Source of the DNA: Berghia stephanieae
Taxonomy: Eukaryota; Mollusca; Gastropoda; Nudibranchia; Aeolidiidae
Assembly (NCBI GenBank): GCA_034508935.3
Contig: CM067446.1
Span: forward strand, 20,460,401 to 20,524,400
DNA length: 64,000 nucleotides
Reading direction: 5' to 3'
How positions within the stretch are numbered: the first letter of the stretch is position 1; every line of letters begins with the position of its first letter. Under the pieces are notes generated by a model that saw only the letters and a list, made by a program, of their open reading frames with translations, did not search any database and was not told the DNA's origin. Shown here in pieces: positions 24,701-36,961 of the stretch. The translations under genes and the position numbers were made by a program.

Positions 24701-24728
24701 ACAGAAGAGCAATATTGCGGCCATTTAA
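12034..24728 (+). CDS. TET: TET-family methylcytosine dioxygenase, eight visible exons (5' end not in view)
   Basis: TET enzymes are nuclear Fe(II)/2-oxoglutarate dioxygenases that oxidise 5-methylcytosine to 5hmC, 5fC and 5caC. Exons at 12034-15499, 16292-16382, 18107-18200, 18799-19007, 19628-19772, 20431-20520, 20882-21019 and 21765-24728 join in consistent phases (1,2,0,2,0,0,0) at GT/AG sites. About 2,400 residues result, somewhat longer than vertebrate TET1/TET2. Visible landmarks are the Cys-rich domain (exons 1-5), the HxD iron motif [12 protein letters not shown] (exon 7), and in exon 8 RELHATT (third iron ligand) and [10 protein letters not shown] (2OG-binding Arg, Ser, His). A Ser/Gln/His-rich insert of about 440 residues separates the two halves of the catalytic fold, as is typical of the family. 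The last exon needs three frame changes (see findings). No CXXC domain is visible, so it is either outside the window or on another gene. The family assignment is near certain. Confidence 0.96.
15157..15183 (+). other. AT-hook DNA-binding motif in the TET protein
   Basis: The residues KRRRGRPPK contain the GRP core flanked by basic residues that defines an AT-hook, which binds the minor groove of AT-rich DNA. It lies about 105 residues before the Cys-rich domain, with a second basic patch about 25 residues later. It may supply DNA affinity to a TET whose CXXC domain is not seen here; that role is an inference. Confidence 0.75.
15664..15739. repeat. (TTTA)n microsatellite in TET intron 1
   Basis: ATTT tetranucleotide array. 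Confidence 0.93.
16292..16382 (+). CDS. TET: TET exon 2, Cys-rich domain ([21 protein letters not shown])
   Basis: The acceptor is CATTATAG before 16292 and the donor is GTGAGA at 16383. Entry is phase 1 and exit phase 2. The peptide includes [10 protein letters not shown] and IRKIMEQR, matching the conserved KDEGPYYTHLGAG..IREIMEER segment of vertebrate TETs. Confidence 0.93.
18107..18200 (+). CDS. TET: TET exon 3, Cys-rich domain ([16 protein letters not shown])
   Basis: The acceptor TCCTTGTAG is followed by a peptide containing [20 protein letters not shown] and ending [20 protein letters not shown] is one of the most conserved TET segments. The donor is GTAATT at 18201, phase 0. Confidence 0.95.
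18799..19007 (+). CDS. TET: TET exon 4, Cys-rich domain and first beta strands
   Basis: The acceptor TTTTAAAAG has a weak polypyrimidine tract. The peptide starts [20 protein letters not shown] and ends [10 protein letters not shown], matching the vertebrate segment that contains the VRxR arginine contacting 2-oxoglutarate. The donor is GTGAGT at 19008, phase 2. Confidence 0.95.
19628..19772 (+). CDS. TET: TET exon 5, zinc-binding Cys cluster ([17 protein letters not shown])
   Basis: The acceptor is CCATTCAG and the donor GTAAGT at 19773, phase 0. KTCACQGID is followed by [20 protein letters not shown] and CKFARS. From memory, vertebrate TETs have PETC where this protein has LLRR, so one conserved cysteine may be replaced by arginine (see findings). 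Confidence 0.95.
20431..20520 (+). CDS. TET: TET exon 6
   Basis: A 90-base phase-0 exon follows the strong acceptor CTATTTCAG and ends at the donor GTAGAA. The peptide ends [14 protein letters not shown], matching PTYKKLAPDAYNNQ of TET2. The frame stays open past the donor, but the conserved protein continues in the next exon. Confidence 0.93.
20882..21019 (+). CDS. TET: TET exon 7, HxD iron-binding motif
   Basis: A 138-base phase-0 exon with acceptor TTCCATAG and donor [26 protein letters not shown] is followed by [17 protein letters not shown]. The H and D of HRD are the first two Fe(II) ligands (H1382 and D1384 in human TET2). The active-site residues are intact. Confidence 0.96.
21200..21478 (+). 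mobile_element. tRNA-derived SINE, family 1, in TET intron 7
   Basis: Same body and tail as the copy at 2732. The tail hairpin AGCGC...GCGCT is intact. Sense orientation in the TET transcript. Confidence 0.9.
21765..24728 (+). CDS. TET: TET last exon: spacer insert and second half of catalytic core, three frame changes
   Basis: The acceptor is CCTTCTACAG before 21765. The frame starts [20 protein letters not shown] then [14 protein letters not shown] (family DEQLHVLPLY). Recognisable protein continues in a second frame ([16 protein letters not shown], then the Ser/Gln/His-rich spacer, to about 23,340), a third frame ([38 protein letters not shown], to about 23,760) and back to the first frame (ending at TAA 24726-24728). 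The last part keeps the family signature [10 protein letters not shown] near 24130. Each change equals the loss of one base. Catalytic residues of this half (His of ELHATT, Arg and Ser of ERIS, His of YQH) are present. The C-terminal tail is acidic and Ser-rich. Confidence 0.9.
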
Positions 24729-26488
24729 AAAAATCCTGAACTACATGATGAAATTAAGATCGGGTTTGATGATTTTGTGGAATAGAAACCATTTATAAAG
24801 CAATTTTTACATAGAGACTTATAGGATTCATAAAAACATAGTTTGCATGCTTTTCATCCTGACCAAGGGAAGAATATAGAATTTAACCGTTACCGAAGCA
24901 GGAAATCCTAAGATAATAGATAATCAGTCTATTGGTACAAGATCTGTTGTTATTTTAGATAATTATTTACAATATGTTTATTGGACATAAACATTTTTTT
25001 ACTTTTACCCAAATAAACATTTTTTTACCTTGGAGACCAGTATCCAACAGTGGAGTATCTTTAAAAGAGATTTTGTTTTTCTTTTCACTGAGTAGATTTT
25101 TAAGATTTATTTTTCCATTTTATATATTTATTTGTTTATTTATTGATTTATTATTTTGTAAAAAGAATTTAATCTTTTATTTTATTTTTATTGTCGCTTC
25201 TTTATCCTCTTCTCTGTAAATTTGTTAATAATGAATTCAAAGTAGAGTGTGTTATAAAGACTCGTACCTGATAGATAACACATGTAGATGAAAACAGAGG
25301 CTCTTTGGCTCCGATCGTTAAGTCTCTGATCACTTTTCTAGATTACAACTGTATCGTGAACTGAAGGAATTTAATGCCAAGTTGTTTTAAACATTTTATT
25401 TAATAGATGAATCTAAGTGGGTTTTTTTTTTTTTTCCAATTCCTTACCGTTGAAGAAAAAAATATGTAAAACTCTTTAATATCAGGATCTTTTTTTCTTT
25501 TTAAATATCAATAGATATATTTTGCTAATAGTATTTTATTACTATTACTAGAAATGCATCCCAGTTTTTTATTAAATTATTTTTTCATGGAGTTAAATAT
25601 AACAAAGGAAAATAAATAAAGGAACAAGACGTGATTAAGTTTTGTTTACAGATGAAGGTTGTTAATCACTCTTTTATGGTGCCCATTGGTCAGATATGGT
25701 CCTGAATTGAAAAACATTTTTATTCTTTGGTGATTACTTTGATTATGAAATGCACGGGATATATTGTTGCCATAATTTATATTTTATCACTCTTTCCTAC
25801 AAAGAAATTGTTGTAGATAATCTTAATATTGTCATCAACATGTCAAGCAGCATTTTTACTAAAAATCGTTTTTTTTTATCTCTTTATATTTATTGAAATG
25901 TTTGGGTTTTTTTAAAATGAGTCTTTCTATCTTATTTTAAAGTTAAACTGTTTATATGAGCACTCTGTTACACAATTATATATTGAATCGCCACATTTTA
26001 TTTGTTCAAAATTGTACATTGTAATTTTATTTTTAAAATTCTATCGTAATTTTATTGTAAATTATAGTACAGAATGTGAGAATGGTAGATTTTTTTTTTA
26101 ATGTTTAAAGTCACACTGTGCTTTCTATTTCCAATGACTTTTAAAAAATATTCATTATGATGTGTAGTGTGCAGACCATGCCAGTTGATATAATGACTTA
26201 TTGCCTTTCACTGGTGTGATCTAAAAGCCTCACAGCTTTGGCTTTTGAACTCATTACTTTTGTGATTCACCTCCCAGATTTTCGGTTGTGTGCAATGTAC
26301 CTTGTGGGATGTCTCTGTCATTTACGTATATATTTAATTTGAATAATACATGGTCAGTTTTAAGGATTAGTGGTCTATCCCGTATCATGAACACTAAAGC
26401 CCAACCCATCCCCCTTCCCTTGTGAGACCAAACACAAGTTATTTGGCAGGAATAGTCTTGTGATCTTAACACACTTGTTCAGCAATAT
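24729..26488 (+). other. Probable TET 3' UTR and flank, no coding exon seen
   Basis: AT-rich, with poly-T and poly-A tracts and no conserved frame. Overlapping AATAAA hexamers near 25610-25620 are possible polyadenylation signals. The end of the transcript cannot be fixed from sequence. Confidence 0.45.
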
Positions 26489-26498
26489 CACAGAATCA
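26489..26498. repeat. Target site duplication of the LINE, 3' side
   Basis: CACAGAATCA is repeated at 29425-29434 on the other side of the LINE. Confidence 0.8.
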
Positions 26499-29424
26499 CT
26501 TACTTACTTACTTACTTAATCCTCTTCGGGCCTTGAGGCACATAGGGCATCCACCAGACATCTCCATTTTTTGCGATCGGCTGCTTTTGCGGTGGCTGTA
26601 TTCCAGGATAGGCCTGCTTCCTTTAATTCTTTCTCCATCGTCCTTCGCCAGGTTTCTTTGGGTCTTCCCCGCTTTCTCTTCCCATCTGCTGTCCAGTACA
26701 AGGCTGTCTTGGGAAGTGACCCTTTTTCCATTCTGGCCACATGACCCAGCCAACGCCATCTTCTTCTTTTTATTTGGCTATCAATGCTAGTGCAGTCAGC
26801 TTTTTTAATAGATCCACTGTTCTTATTTTTGTAGGCCAAAATAAATTAAAAATTCTTTTTAAACACTTGTTCTGAAAGGCTTCTAGTTTCTGTATTAAGG
26901 AGGATGTCATTTTCCAGCTTGCACTTCCATAAAGCAGTACACTTAAAACATTGCTCTTGTATATTTTCAGCTTTGTCTTTCTCATTATTTGCTTTGATTT
27001 CCAAAAGTTTTTCAGCATGCCGAAAGCCTGGTTTGCCTTTTGAATTCTGTGCTTGATATCGTGTTCTGCATTTCCGTCGTCTGTTATTTTGGATCCGAGG
27101 TAGGAGAACTCTGTTACCTCTTCAATTATATGTTCATCTATCCTAATTTCACTGTCATGTTTTGGATTCACCCTAATGTACACAGTCTTATCGAAATTTA
27201 TTTTCAGTCCAATTTTCGAGGCGTTCTTGTGTAATACGTTTAGTTTCTCTGAGGCGTCTCTGTGTGTACTGGAAACTAACGCGATATCATCTGCGTAGTC
27301 TATATCTTCCAGAAAAGATGTCAGTGTCCAGCGAATGCCTCTCTTCTTACCATCAATTGTATTTTTCATGAGCCAGTCTAGAGCCAGGATAAACAGAAGC
27401 GGGGAGAGTATGCAGCCTTGTTTTACACCAGTTGTTACATTAAAGCTGTCTGTTAAATTGTTACCACAGATCACTTGGCATTGGTAGTTGCTGTACATTG
27501 CTTTGATTAGGTTGACTATCTTCATCGGTATACCATAATGGCGGAGTATTTTCCACAGGGACTCTCTGTGTAAGCTGTCAAAGGCTTTTTCAAAATCGAC
27601 AAAAATGGTGTAGAGGGGCTGTTCCATTCAATGCTTTGCTCCAGGATTTGTCTCAGGGTAAATATGTGGTCACTACATGACTTCCCTTTTCTGAACCCTG
27701 CCTGCTCTTTTCTAAGAATGTTTTCAATGTGAGGTGAGATTCTTTTCAGAAGGATTCTATTAAAAATTTTGCTCGTTACGGACAGGAGTGTGATTCCACG
27801 CCAGTTAGCACAATTTCCTAGGTCTCCTTTCTTGGCTATTTTATGGATGATGCCTTTCTGCCAATCCTCTGGTATTTCTTCCTTTTCCCAAATGTTGGTG
27901 AACAGTTTACTGAGAATTTTGGACATTTCTTGCGAGTTCGCTTTAAGCATTTCCGCAGTGATTTTGTCAATACCTGGGGCCTTGCCATTTTTTTGTTGTT
28001 GTATTGCCTCGTGCACCTCATGCTCAGTGATTGGACCAAGATTAACCTCTACGTCCCTTTCTGCTTCTGGGATATCTGTGTAAGAAGATGGGTCTGGTCT
28101 GTTCAGAAGGTTTGCGAAATATTCTCTCCATCTTTCAATTTTCTCCTTTTCGTCTGTGATGACACTACCATCTTGGGATTTTAATGGTTTCTCTTGACCA
28201 TAACTTCTGTTTCCCGAGAGCTTTTTTGTGATTTTGTATAGTGTTTGTGTGTCGTGTCTTACAGCTGCATTTTCTGCTTCAGTTGCTAAATTTTCTGCAA
28301 AATCTCTTTTGTCTTTCCTTGTGGATTTTTTCACTTCTTTATCCTTCAATGAGTATTCACTGGATAGCCTTTCTTTCAGTCGGGGGGATTTAGCGTTCAG
28401 GAGATTTAGTTTGATTGATTTTCTTTGGTTAATGAGCTCCCATGACCTTGCTGATATCCAATTCTCTGTATTGGATTTATTGTGTCCTAAGTGTTCAGTG
28501 GCACTTTCCTGCATGACGTGGTTGAAATCTTGGATTGTCATGTTTGTAATATCTTGTATTGCACTGAATTTGTTTCTGACTGAGATATTGAAATTGTTTT
28601 GGATATCTGGGATTTTCAATTTATCTGTGTTGAAACGTTTCTCCTTCTGTTTTGCTATTTTTGTTTTCATCAATTTAGTAGAGATTTTGGCTGTGACAAG
28701 ATGGTGGTCACTTCCAATGTCTGCCAATCGTCTGACTCTGACATCGTTTAGGCTGCTCTTCCATTTTCTGTTTATAATTATATGGTCTATCTGACTTTCT
28801 GTTTTCCCATCTGGTGATTTCCATGTCAATTTGTGGATGTTTTTGTGTGGGAAGAAAGTTCCACCAATAATGAAGTTGTGTTCTTCACAAAATTCTGCCA
28901 GTCTGCTTCCATTGTTGTTCATTACCCCTATGCCCTCCTTTCCAACGGACTGATTTGTTTGTGTATTGCCAACTCTAGCATTAAGGTCTCCGATGATCAT
29001 GAGCATATCATGTCTTGGAATGTTTTCAACGGCCATTCTTAGAATATCGTAAAATTCTTCTTTGTTTTCTTCATCTGAATCCTCTGTAGGTGCGTAGCAT
29101 GTGAGGATTGATAGCTTGGTGTATTTTGAGTTGTGTCTTGTGTATAAAAGTCTTTCACTTATCGGTTTCCATTCCAATAGTGACTTGTTGTTTTGCCTGG
29201 CTATCAAGAGGGCAACACCTTCTCTGTGTTGGTCATCCTTTCGTCCTGACCAAATGATCAGGTCGCCATTTGAGAGTTGGCGCTTCCCAGCTCCTGTCCA
29301 TCTTGCCTCTGATATGCCTAGCAAATCGATCTTGTAGTTCAACATCTCGCGCTGGGCTTGTGCCAGTTTTCCTGTTTGATATAGGGTCCTAACATTCCAG
29401 CACGAGACATTGAGCTTGAATCAA
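26499..29424 (-). mobile_element. RTE-like LINE (non-LTR retrotransposon), nearly full length
   Basis: On the minus strand an apurinic endonuclease domain (SCWNVRTLYQTGKLAQAQRE near the start, then LLGISEARWTGAGK, IIGDLNARVG, IGSDHHLVTAKI) is followed by reverse transcriptase (NGKAPGIDKITAEML, FVDFEKAFDSLHRE, GVKQGCILSPLLF, DYADDIALVSS) and a C-terminal basic region (RWRWLGHVARM, KRKRGRPKETWRR, RPEED). The stop codon runs straight into an (AAGT)n tail at 26499-26520, so there is essentially no 3' UTR, a trait of RTE elements. A 10-bp target duplication CACAGAATCA flanks it (26489-26498 and 29425-29434). The coding region is in three frames (about 29345-27522, 27627-26770, 26839-26516), meaning two frameshifts, and the 5' end lacks an obvious ATG before the endonuclease, so it is probably slightly 5'-truncated and inactive. 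Clade assignment is from memory of BovB/RTE. Confidence 0.9.
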
Positions 29425-29434
29425 CACAGAATCA
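29425..29434. repeat. Target site duplication of the LINE, 5' side
   Basis: CACAGAATCA matches 26489-26498 exactly. The minus-strand element lies between the two copies. Confidence 0.8.
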
Positions 29435-31217
<1,783 letters not shown>

Positions 31218-31468
31218 GAGTGAAGTGGCTGAGTGATTAAGCTATTGCACTGGGACTGTGACCCAGAAGGTCCCAGATTCGAGCCTCTTCAGGCACTTTC
31301 CTTTTTTTTTTTTTTCTTGGGCAAGATTATTAACCCCAATTTGATCACTTTGGACAATATGGGTGATTCCTGTTGACATCAGACATCCTGTTTGATGGAT
31401 TATCTATATTCCTTCATGGAATGCCTTGTCAACAGGATCTAATAGTGCCGTTGCGAAAGGGTGTAATT
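31218..31468 (+). mobile_element. tRNA-derived SINE, family 2
   Basis: GTGGCTGAGTGATTAAGC and GATTCGAGCC resemble tRNA-Ser/Leu boxes A and B. The body contains TTCCTGTTGACATCAGACAT, shared with copies at 35768 and 53174. Confidence 0.85.
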
Positions 31469-31484
31469 AAAAAAAATATAAAAT

Positions 31485-31590
<106 letters not shown>

Positions 31591-31708
31591 GCAGGTGAAA
31601 GGGGTTGGGGTATGAGGTCTAATCGTAGATTACATTTGTTATCATAGTTTGAGTACAATAATCATTATGTTCAGCTATGTTCAGTTAAATGTAATAAAGC
31701 ATAAATGT

Positions 31709-32236
31709 CTGGGTGGGGTTCCTGACCTCCCATAGTGGGCAGGGAGGTACATACTGTGTCTTCTATCCCCTTATATCTTTTTTCCAACATGCTTTCTGTC
31801 TTTGTCCTTGGAATGAGATTGCTGTCCTGGCCCTGGCCGGAGTCCTAGCTGGGAGGGAAACAGTCAAATGTATGGTTATTGTTTTGGGAGATGATATTCT
31901 TTTCCTTGTAAATCATCTCTCTCTTATGTATTGTTATATTTGTTATTTTTAATGTATAATGTAAGCATTTTAGTGTATTCCTCTTTGTTGGATTTTGTGC
32001 TTGTGTCCGGATGAGACTTATAGGTGATCTCAAACTAAGTACATTGGTGGTGTGCTGTTGGAATCTACATCTGATCCCTATTTATTCCCAGTTCCCCTAT
32101 GTCTTACTTTTTCTTGGGTACTTTAATTGTAATTCTAGAGCTTTTTACTATCCCATTTTCTTCCTTTTTACTGGCACTGATATAGCCTAAATGTGTCGCA
32201 AGCGCCCTAAAATCCTTAAAAACAAAAACAAATAAC
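31709..32236 (+). mobile_element. G520 element, copy 1 (complete)
   Basis: The 528-bp unit starts CTGGGTGGGGTTCCTGACCT, has a 5' hairpin ACCTCCC/GGGAGGT (10-nt loop), ends with a hairpin GGCACT(variant)/AGCGCC and an A-rich tail. A 13-bp target duplication AAAGCATAAATGT flanks it (31696-31708, 32237-32249). No protein frame is conserved between copies. I do not recognise the family; the tail and duplication suggest retrotransposition. Confidence 0.85.
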
Positions 32237-32378
32237 AAAGCATAAATGTGACCCTCTTGTCCAAACTGATGAAATGTCTTGGTGAACTCGATCCGAAAAA
32301 TTGAAAAAAAAAATCAAAATTTTTAATTTGAATCAGATTTATATGCTTTCTTGAGACGGAATAGAGTATAAAACTGCA

Positions 32379-32382
<4 letters not shown>

Positions 32383-32461
<79 letters not shown>

Positions 32462-32472
32462 TAATAATAATA
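32383..32472. repeat. (AAT)n microsatellite
   Basis: Trinucleotide array between G520 copies 1 and 2. Confidence 0.93.
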
Positions 32473-32615
32473 AATTAAATGTTAAAGTTTTCATAAATAT
32501 ATATATTTACATATATAGAGTGTTAGTTGTATCCTGACATAAAACCAGGTTGAAACGACGGGTTCCAGATTATCACCCACATTTTGTAATTCGTCATTGT
32601 TTTGATTATAAATAT

Positions 32616-33145
32616 CTGGGTGGGGTTCCTGACCTCCCATAGTGGGCAGGGAGGCACTTACTGTGTCTTCTATCCCCCTTTATCTGTTTTCCAACATGCT
32701 TTATGTCTTTGTCTTGGAATGAGATTTCTTGGTTTTGTCCTGGTCCTGGCCGGATACCCTGGCTGAGAAGGAAACGGTCAAATGTATAGTTAGAGTTTTG
32801 GGAGATGAAATTTTTTTCTTTGTAAATCATCTCTCTGTTATGTACTGAATTATGTTTTGTTTACGTATTATTCTATGATTTGTAAACATTTGAGTGTATT
32901 CCTCTTAGAGGGGACCTGTGCTTGTGTATGGATGAGACTTTCAGGTGATCTCAAACTAAGTACTTTGATAGTGTGCTCTTGGAATCTACATCTGTGTCCT
33001 ATTTGAACCAAATCCCCTTTGTCTTAGCTTTTCTTGGGTGCTTTAATTGTAATTCTAGAACTTTTACTATCCCATTTTCTTCCTTTTTACTGGGGCTGAT
33101 ATGACCTTAATGTGTTGCAATCGCCGAAACACCTTAAAAACAAAC
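32616..33145 (+). mobile_element. G520 element, copy 2 (complete)
   Basis: 530 bp with the same ends as copy 1. The 11-bp target duplication ATTATAAATAT is at 32605-32615 and 33146-33156. Slightly more diverged than copies 1, 4 and 9. Confidence 0.85.
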
Positions 33146-33156
33146 ATTATAAATAT

Positions 33157-33974
33157 TATATTGTTTTAGATTTAAAGTGTCGTGTATTGAAAATGTTATT
33201 CTTTTATTTCTTTCATCAAATGGATAGCAAACACAATGGTGTGATCAACATTCGTGAGTTCCACTGTCCAGTGATTTTATAGTAATCTTTATTTGTTTTG
33301 GTTTTCAATAAATGTTGAATTTAAAGTAAAAAAGGTAGATTTCAATGTTTGTTTTGTTTTGTTAAATCAAAGATTTGAATTAACCAATGACTCTTGCCTT
33401 AAAAGAACACTCAGCTCATTTTTTTAAATTTTAAAAATGTTTATTTTTTTCATTTTCTTTTCCCCGAATCATGCTGGATTACAACAGCAATTTTTAAAAT
33501 TGAAAGAAAAACAAGATAATAACGTATATTTTATCATTGTTGTAATGATTGAAAACGATTTTATATTGATAAATATTTACACCCAATTACTTCACAAAAT
33601 TAGGAAAATATATATGATGATATACTAATCCTATTGTTTTATGATTAATTGTACATAATTGTATCAGACGTGTTAATTTCTCAGAGCTGGAATCAATGGG
33701 ACTACTCTGTCTTTATAACAATATGTGAATTTTTATTAGGTTGATTGAAATAATTGTTTGTGATAGATGTTTGAAAATAAAGAAATGTGGTTTTATTGAG
33801 CAGCAGTATGAGTTTTTCTATGTTTTTTTTGAGCACGTTTAGTGGATATTGCGTTGTACAAAGGTTCAAGTTTGTTTTGTTTTTTGGGGGGGTTTTTTTT
33901 CATACATTTTAGTACAGCAAGGCTCTTTCACTTCTATCATTAGTCAATGATTGGTGGACGCACCTGGAGTTGGG
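33157..33974. other. Spacer between G520 copies
   Basis: AT-rich, with only the SINE tail fragment at 33826. Confidence 0.6.
33826..33870 (+). mobile_element. Family 1 SINE tail fragment
   Basis: GAGCACGTTTAGTGGATATT followed by GCGTTGTACAAAGG matches only the 3' tail of family 1. Confidence 0.6.
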
Positions 33975-34338
33975 TGTGAGGTCTTTTGTCCTACGTGATG
34001 GACAGGTAGGTCACTTGCTATGTCTTCTATCCCCTATATCTGTTTTCCAACTTGCTTTCTGTCTCTGTCTAGATTGAGGTTTCTTGATTTTGTTCGTGCC
34101 CTGGCTGGGAGGAAAACAGTCAAATGTATAATTATAGTTTTAAGAAGTGATATTTTTTCCATTGTAAATCACCTCTCTGTTCTGTACTGAATAATATTTT
34201 TTTAAAATTTGAACATACAATATCTTTTAAACATTTGTGTGTGTTCCTCTTAATGGGATCCTGTACTGGTGATGAGACTTTTAGGTGATCTCACATTGAT
34301 GGTATGCTCTTGGAATCTACCTATTTGAACCAATTCCC
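33975..34338 (+). mobile_element. G520 element, copy 3 (older, interrupted by copy 4)
   Basis: The start is diverged (TTGGGTGTGAGG...). The alignment to the family runs to about two thirds of its length, where copy 4 is inserted. Part of its 3' third continues after copy 4 at 34863-34900. Confidence 0.75.
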
Positions 34339-34862
34339 CTGGGTGGGGATCCTGACCTCCCATAGCGGGCAGGGAGGTCCATACTGTGTCTTCTATCCCC
34401 TTATATCTGTTTTCCAACATGCTATCTGTCTTTGTCTTGGAGTGAGGTTACTTGGTTTTATTCTGGCCCTGCTGGAGTCTTGGCTGGGAGGGAAACAGTC
34501 AAATGCATAGTTATTGTTTTGGGAGATGATATTTTTTTCCTTGTAAATCACCTCTCTTATGTATTATTATATTTGTTATTTTTAGTGTATAATGTAAGCA
34601 TTTGAGTGTATTACTCTCTGTTGGATTTTGTGCTTGTGTCCGGATGAGACTTATAGGTGATCTCAAACTAAGTACATTGGTGGTATGCTCTTGGAATCTA
34701 CATCTGATCCCTATATGTTCCCAGTTCCCTTTGTCTTGCTTTTTCTTTGGTGCTTTAATTGTAATTCTAGAACTTTTTACTATCCCATTTTCTTCCTTTT
34801 TACTGGCGCTAATATAACCTAAATGTGTTGCAAGCGCCGTAAAACCCTTAAAAAACAAAACA
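34339..34862 (+). mobile_element. G520 element, copy 4 (complete, nested in copy 3)
   Basis: The 5' hairpin here is GACCTCCC/GGGAGGTC, with the full 3' hairpin and tail. The 11-bp duplication AACCAATTCCC (34328-34338, 34863-34873) derives from copy 3 sequence, so this is a later insertion into the same family. Confidence 0.85.
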
Positions 34863-34925
34863 AACCAATTCCCCTTTGTCTTACTTTTTCTTGGGTGCAA
34901 TATTATATTGTGTGAAAGCTTGGTG

Positions 34926-35656
34926 CTGGGTGGGGATCCTGACCTCCCATAGCGGGCAGGGAGGTACACACTGTATCTTCTATCCCCTTAAATCTGTTTT
35001 CCAACATGCTTTCTGTCTTTGTCTTGGAATGAGATTACTTGATTTTGTCCTGGTCCTGACCAGATGCCCTGGCTGAAAGGGAAACAGTCAAATGTATGGT
35101 TAGTTTTGGGAGATGGAGATGATATTTTTTTCCCTTGCAAATCATCTCTCTGTTATGCACTGTATTATGTTTTCTTTATATTATATATGATTTGTAAAAC
35201 ATTTGAGTGTGTTCCTCTTAGTGGGGACATGTGCTTGTACCTGGATGAGACTTTTAGTGATCTCAAACCTCTTTGATAGTGTGCTCTTGGAATTTACACC
35301 TGTTTCTTATTTGAACTAATTCCCCTTTGTCTTACCTTTTCTTGGGTGTTTTAATTGTAATTCTAGAACTTTTTACTATCCCATTTTCTACTGGCGCTGA
35401 TATGACCTTAATGTGTTGCAAGTGCCGTAAAACGCTTAAAAACAAACAAAACAAACATTGATGGTATGCTCTTGGAATCTACCTATTTGAACAAATTCCC
35501 AACAAACTTTTTCTTGGGTGCTTTAATTATAGGATTTTTTTACTATCCAATATTTTTCCTTTTTACTGTCGCTGAAATGACCTAAACAAGTGCTGTAAAC
35601 CCTTAATATGTAACAAACACCTGGAAGAGCTCCCGTGCGCACAGCAGATTAACTCT
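34926..35656 (+). mobile_element. G520 copy 5 plus a partial copy 6, within one target duplication
   Basis: A complete copy (34926 to about 35453) is followed directly by a 3'-half copy (about 35454-35620, beginning CATTGATGGTATGCTCTTGG). The 13-bp duplication TGAAAGCTTGGTG at 34913-34925 and 35657-35669 encloses both, suggesting insertion of a chimeric unit or a later recombination with copy 3, whose text the partial copy matches. Confidence 0.75.
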
Positions 35657-35767
35657 TGAAAGCTTGGTGGGATTTCTAATTATTTTTAAAAATCTTTTTC
35701 TGGTCACTGACTGGAGATTACTCCACGATGTGAGAAATCATACATGTTTTATGAACGATGTTGTTCT

Positions 35768-36008
35768 TTGGCAAAGTGGCCGAGTTGTTAAAGGCATTGC
35801 ACTGTGACCCAAAAGGTCCCATGTTCGAGCCCCGTTTCAGGCACTTTCAATTTTTCCTTGAGCAAGATTATTATCCCCCAATTTGTTCACTTGGACTACA
35901 TGTGTGATTCCTGTTGACATCAGACATCTTGTTTAATGAATTATCTATATTCCGTGGAATGCCTAGGCGATGATATCTTATGATGTCATGGCGGAAGGGC
36001 GTACTTTT
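35768..36008 (+). mobile_element. tRNA-derived SINE, family 2
   Basis: GGCAAAGTGGCCGAGTTGTT and ATGTTCGAGCC supply the promoter boxes. The body GAGCAAGATTATTATCCCCC and GATTCCTGTTGACATCAGAC match the copy at 31218. Confidence 0.85.
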
Positions 36009-36961
36009 TTTTGGTCTCTCTACATCATATTATTAGGTGAGAGTGTATTAAAAATCGTCTTAGTCTCTCCCATTTGCTGATAATCCCCTTCCGGCTGCTG
36101 GTATCTAATGCAAATTGTTTCCCTAAATCCATTTCGTGTTACAATAGATTATATCCTTTAGCATTGTATCGTATCATTCTTGTGTAACAAGAATCTATAT
36201 TTTTTTTAAAGTCTGTAGATGACCTTTTTTATTTTAAGGTTAAGGGTGCCAATATGCCTAATGTGCTACAAGAAATCGTTCACTTAACTAAATTTAATAA
36301 TTACAAACAACAATGGCTCATATTCATACTAATTTATTAATCCAATGAATAAAATGGGGGACAATACTGACATCATAGAATACACATACATATCTCAAAG
36401 AAGCTTTAAGTGTATCAACCACATAGTGATGACACACCCAAAAATAAAAAGGAAAAAAAATCGCAAGCCTTTATCAGTTTTGTCTGGGTTTTTTTCCAAG
36501 ATAACTCACGACTTAAACAACAACAAAAGCACTACATTTACTTTTAATATTTCAAAATAAAGCGAATGTAACAGTTTTAATTGATAGCAGACTGGACAAA
36601 ATCTCAACATTCTGGATTAAAACCCTTCTTTAGTAAATTTATTAAAATCGTGACATGTAATTCTGGTAAAAGATTCAGCTTAAAAAGTATAGTCGACTAG
36701 TATTGTTACTTTTTAAAAATATCACTGACTTATAATAATAGGGACACACTAGTTGGGAGGGGACAGAAGTAAACAATAATATTTAAATCACATTGAAGCT
36801 ATTTACACTTCACACAATATTACGATAACAATATCAGGACAGAAATAAAGAAAATTGATATCACACACTTTTTCATATTTTTATTGTCACTGTACTGTAA
36901 AGAGAAAATATAATTTAATGAACACAAATATGGTGTAAGAAAAAAAATATTGAGCTTTTAC
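36009..36961. other. Intergenic, no gene seen
   Basis: AT-rich. A short motif AAAACCCTTCTTTAG near 36618 recurs as GAAACCCTTCTTTAG near 38888, a possible minor dispersed repeat. Confidence 0.5.

Noticed and set aside
28228-28794. Plus-strand open frame of 188 codons
   Set aside because: It is the antisense of the LINE endonuclease/RT region and has no recognisable protein features of its own.
34511-34969. Minus-strand frame of 152 codons in the G520 cluster
   Set aside because: It crosses the boundary between two copies, and the equivalent frame is not open in other copies.
31709-35656. G520 as a Helitron
   Set aside because: A 3' hairpin is present, but copies lack a 5' TC start and 3' CTRR end, do not insert between A and T, and create 11-18 bp target duplications, which Helitrons do not.
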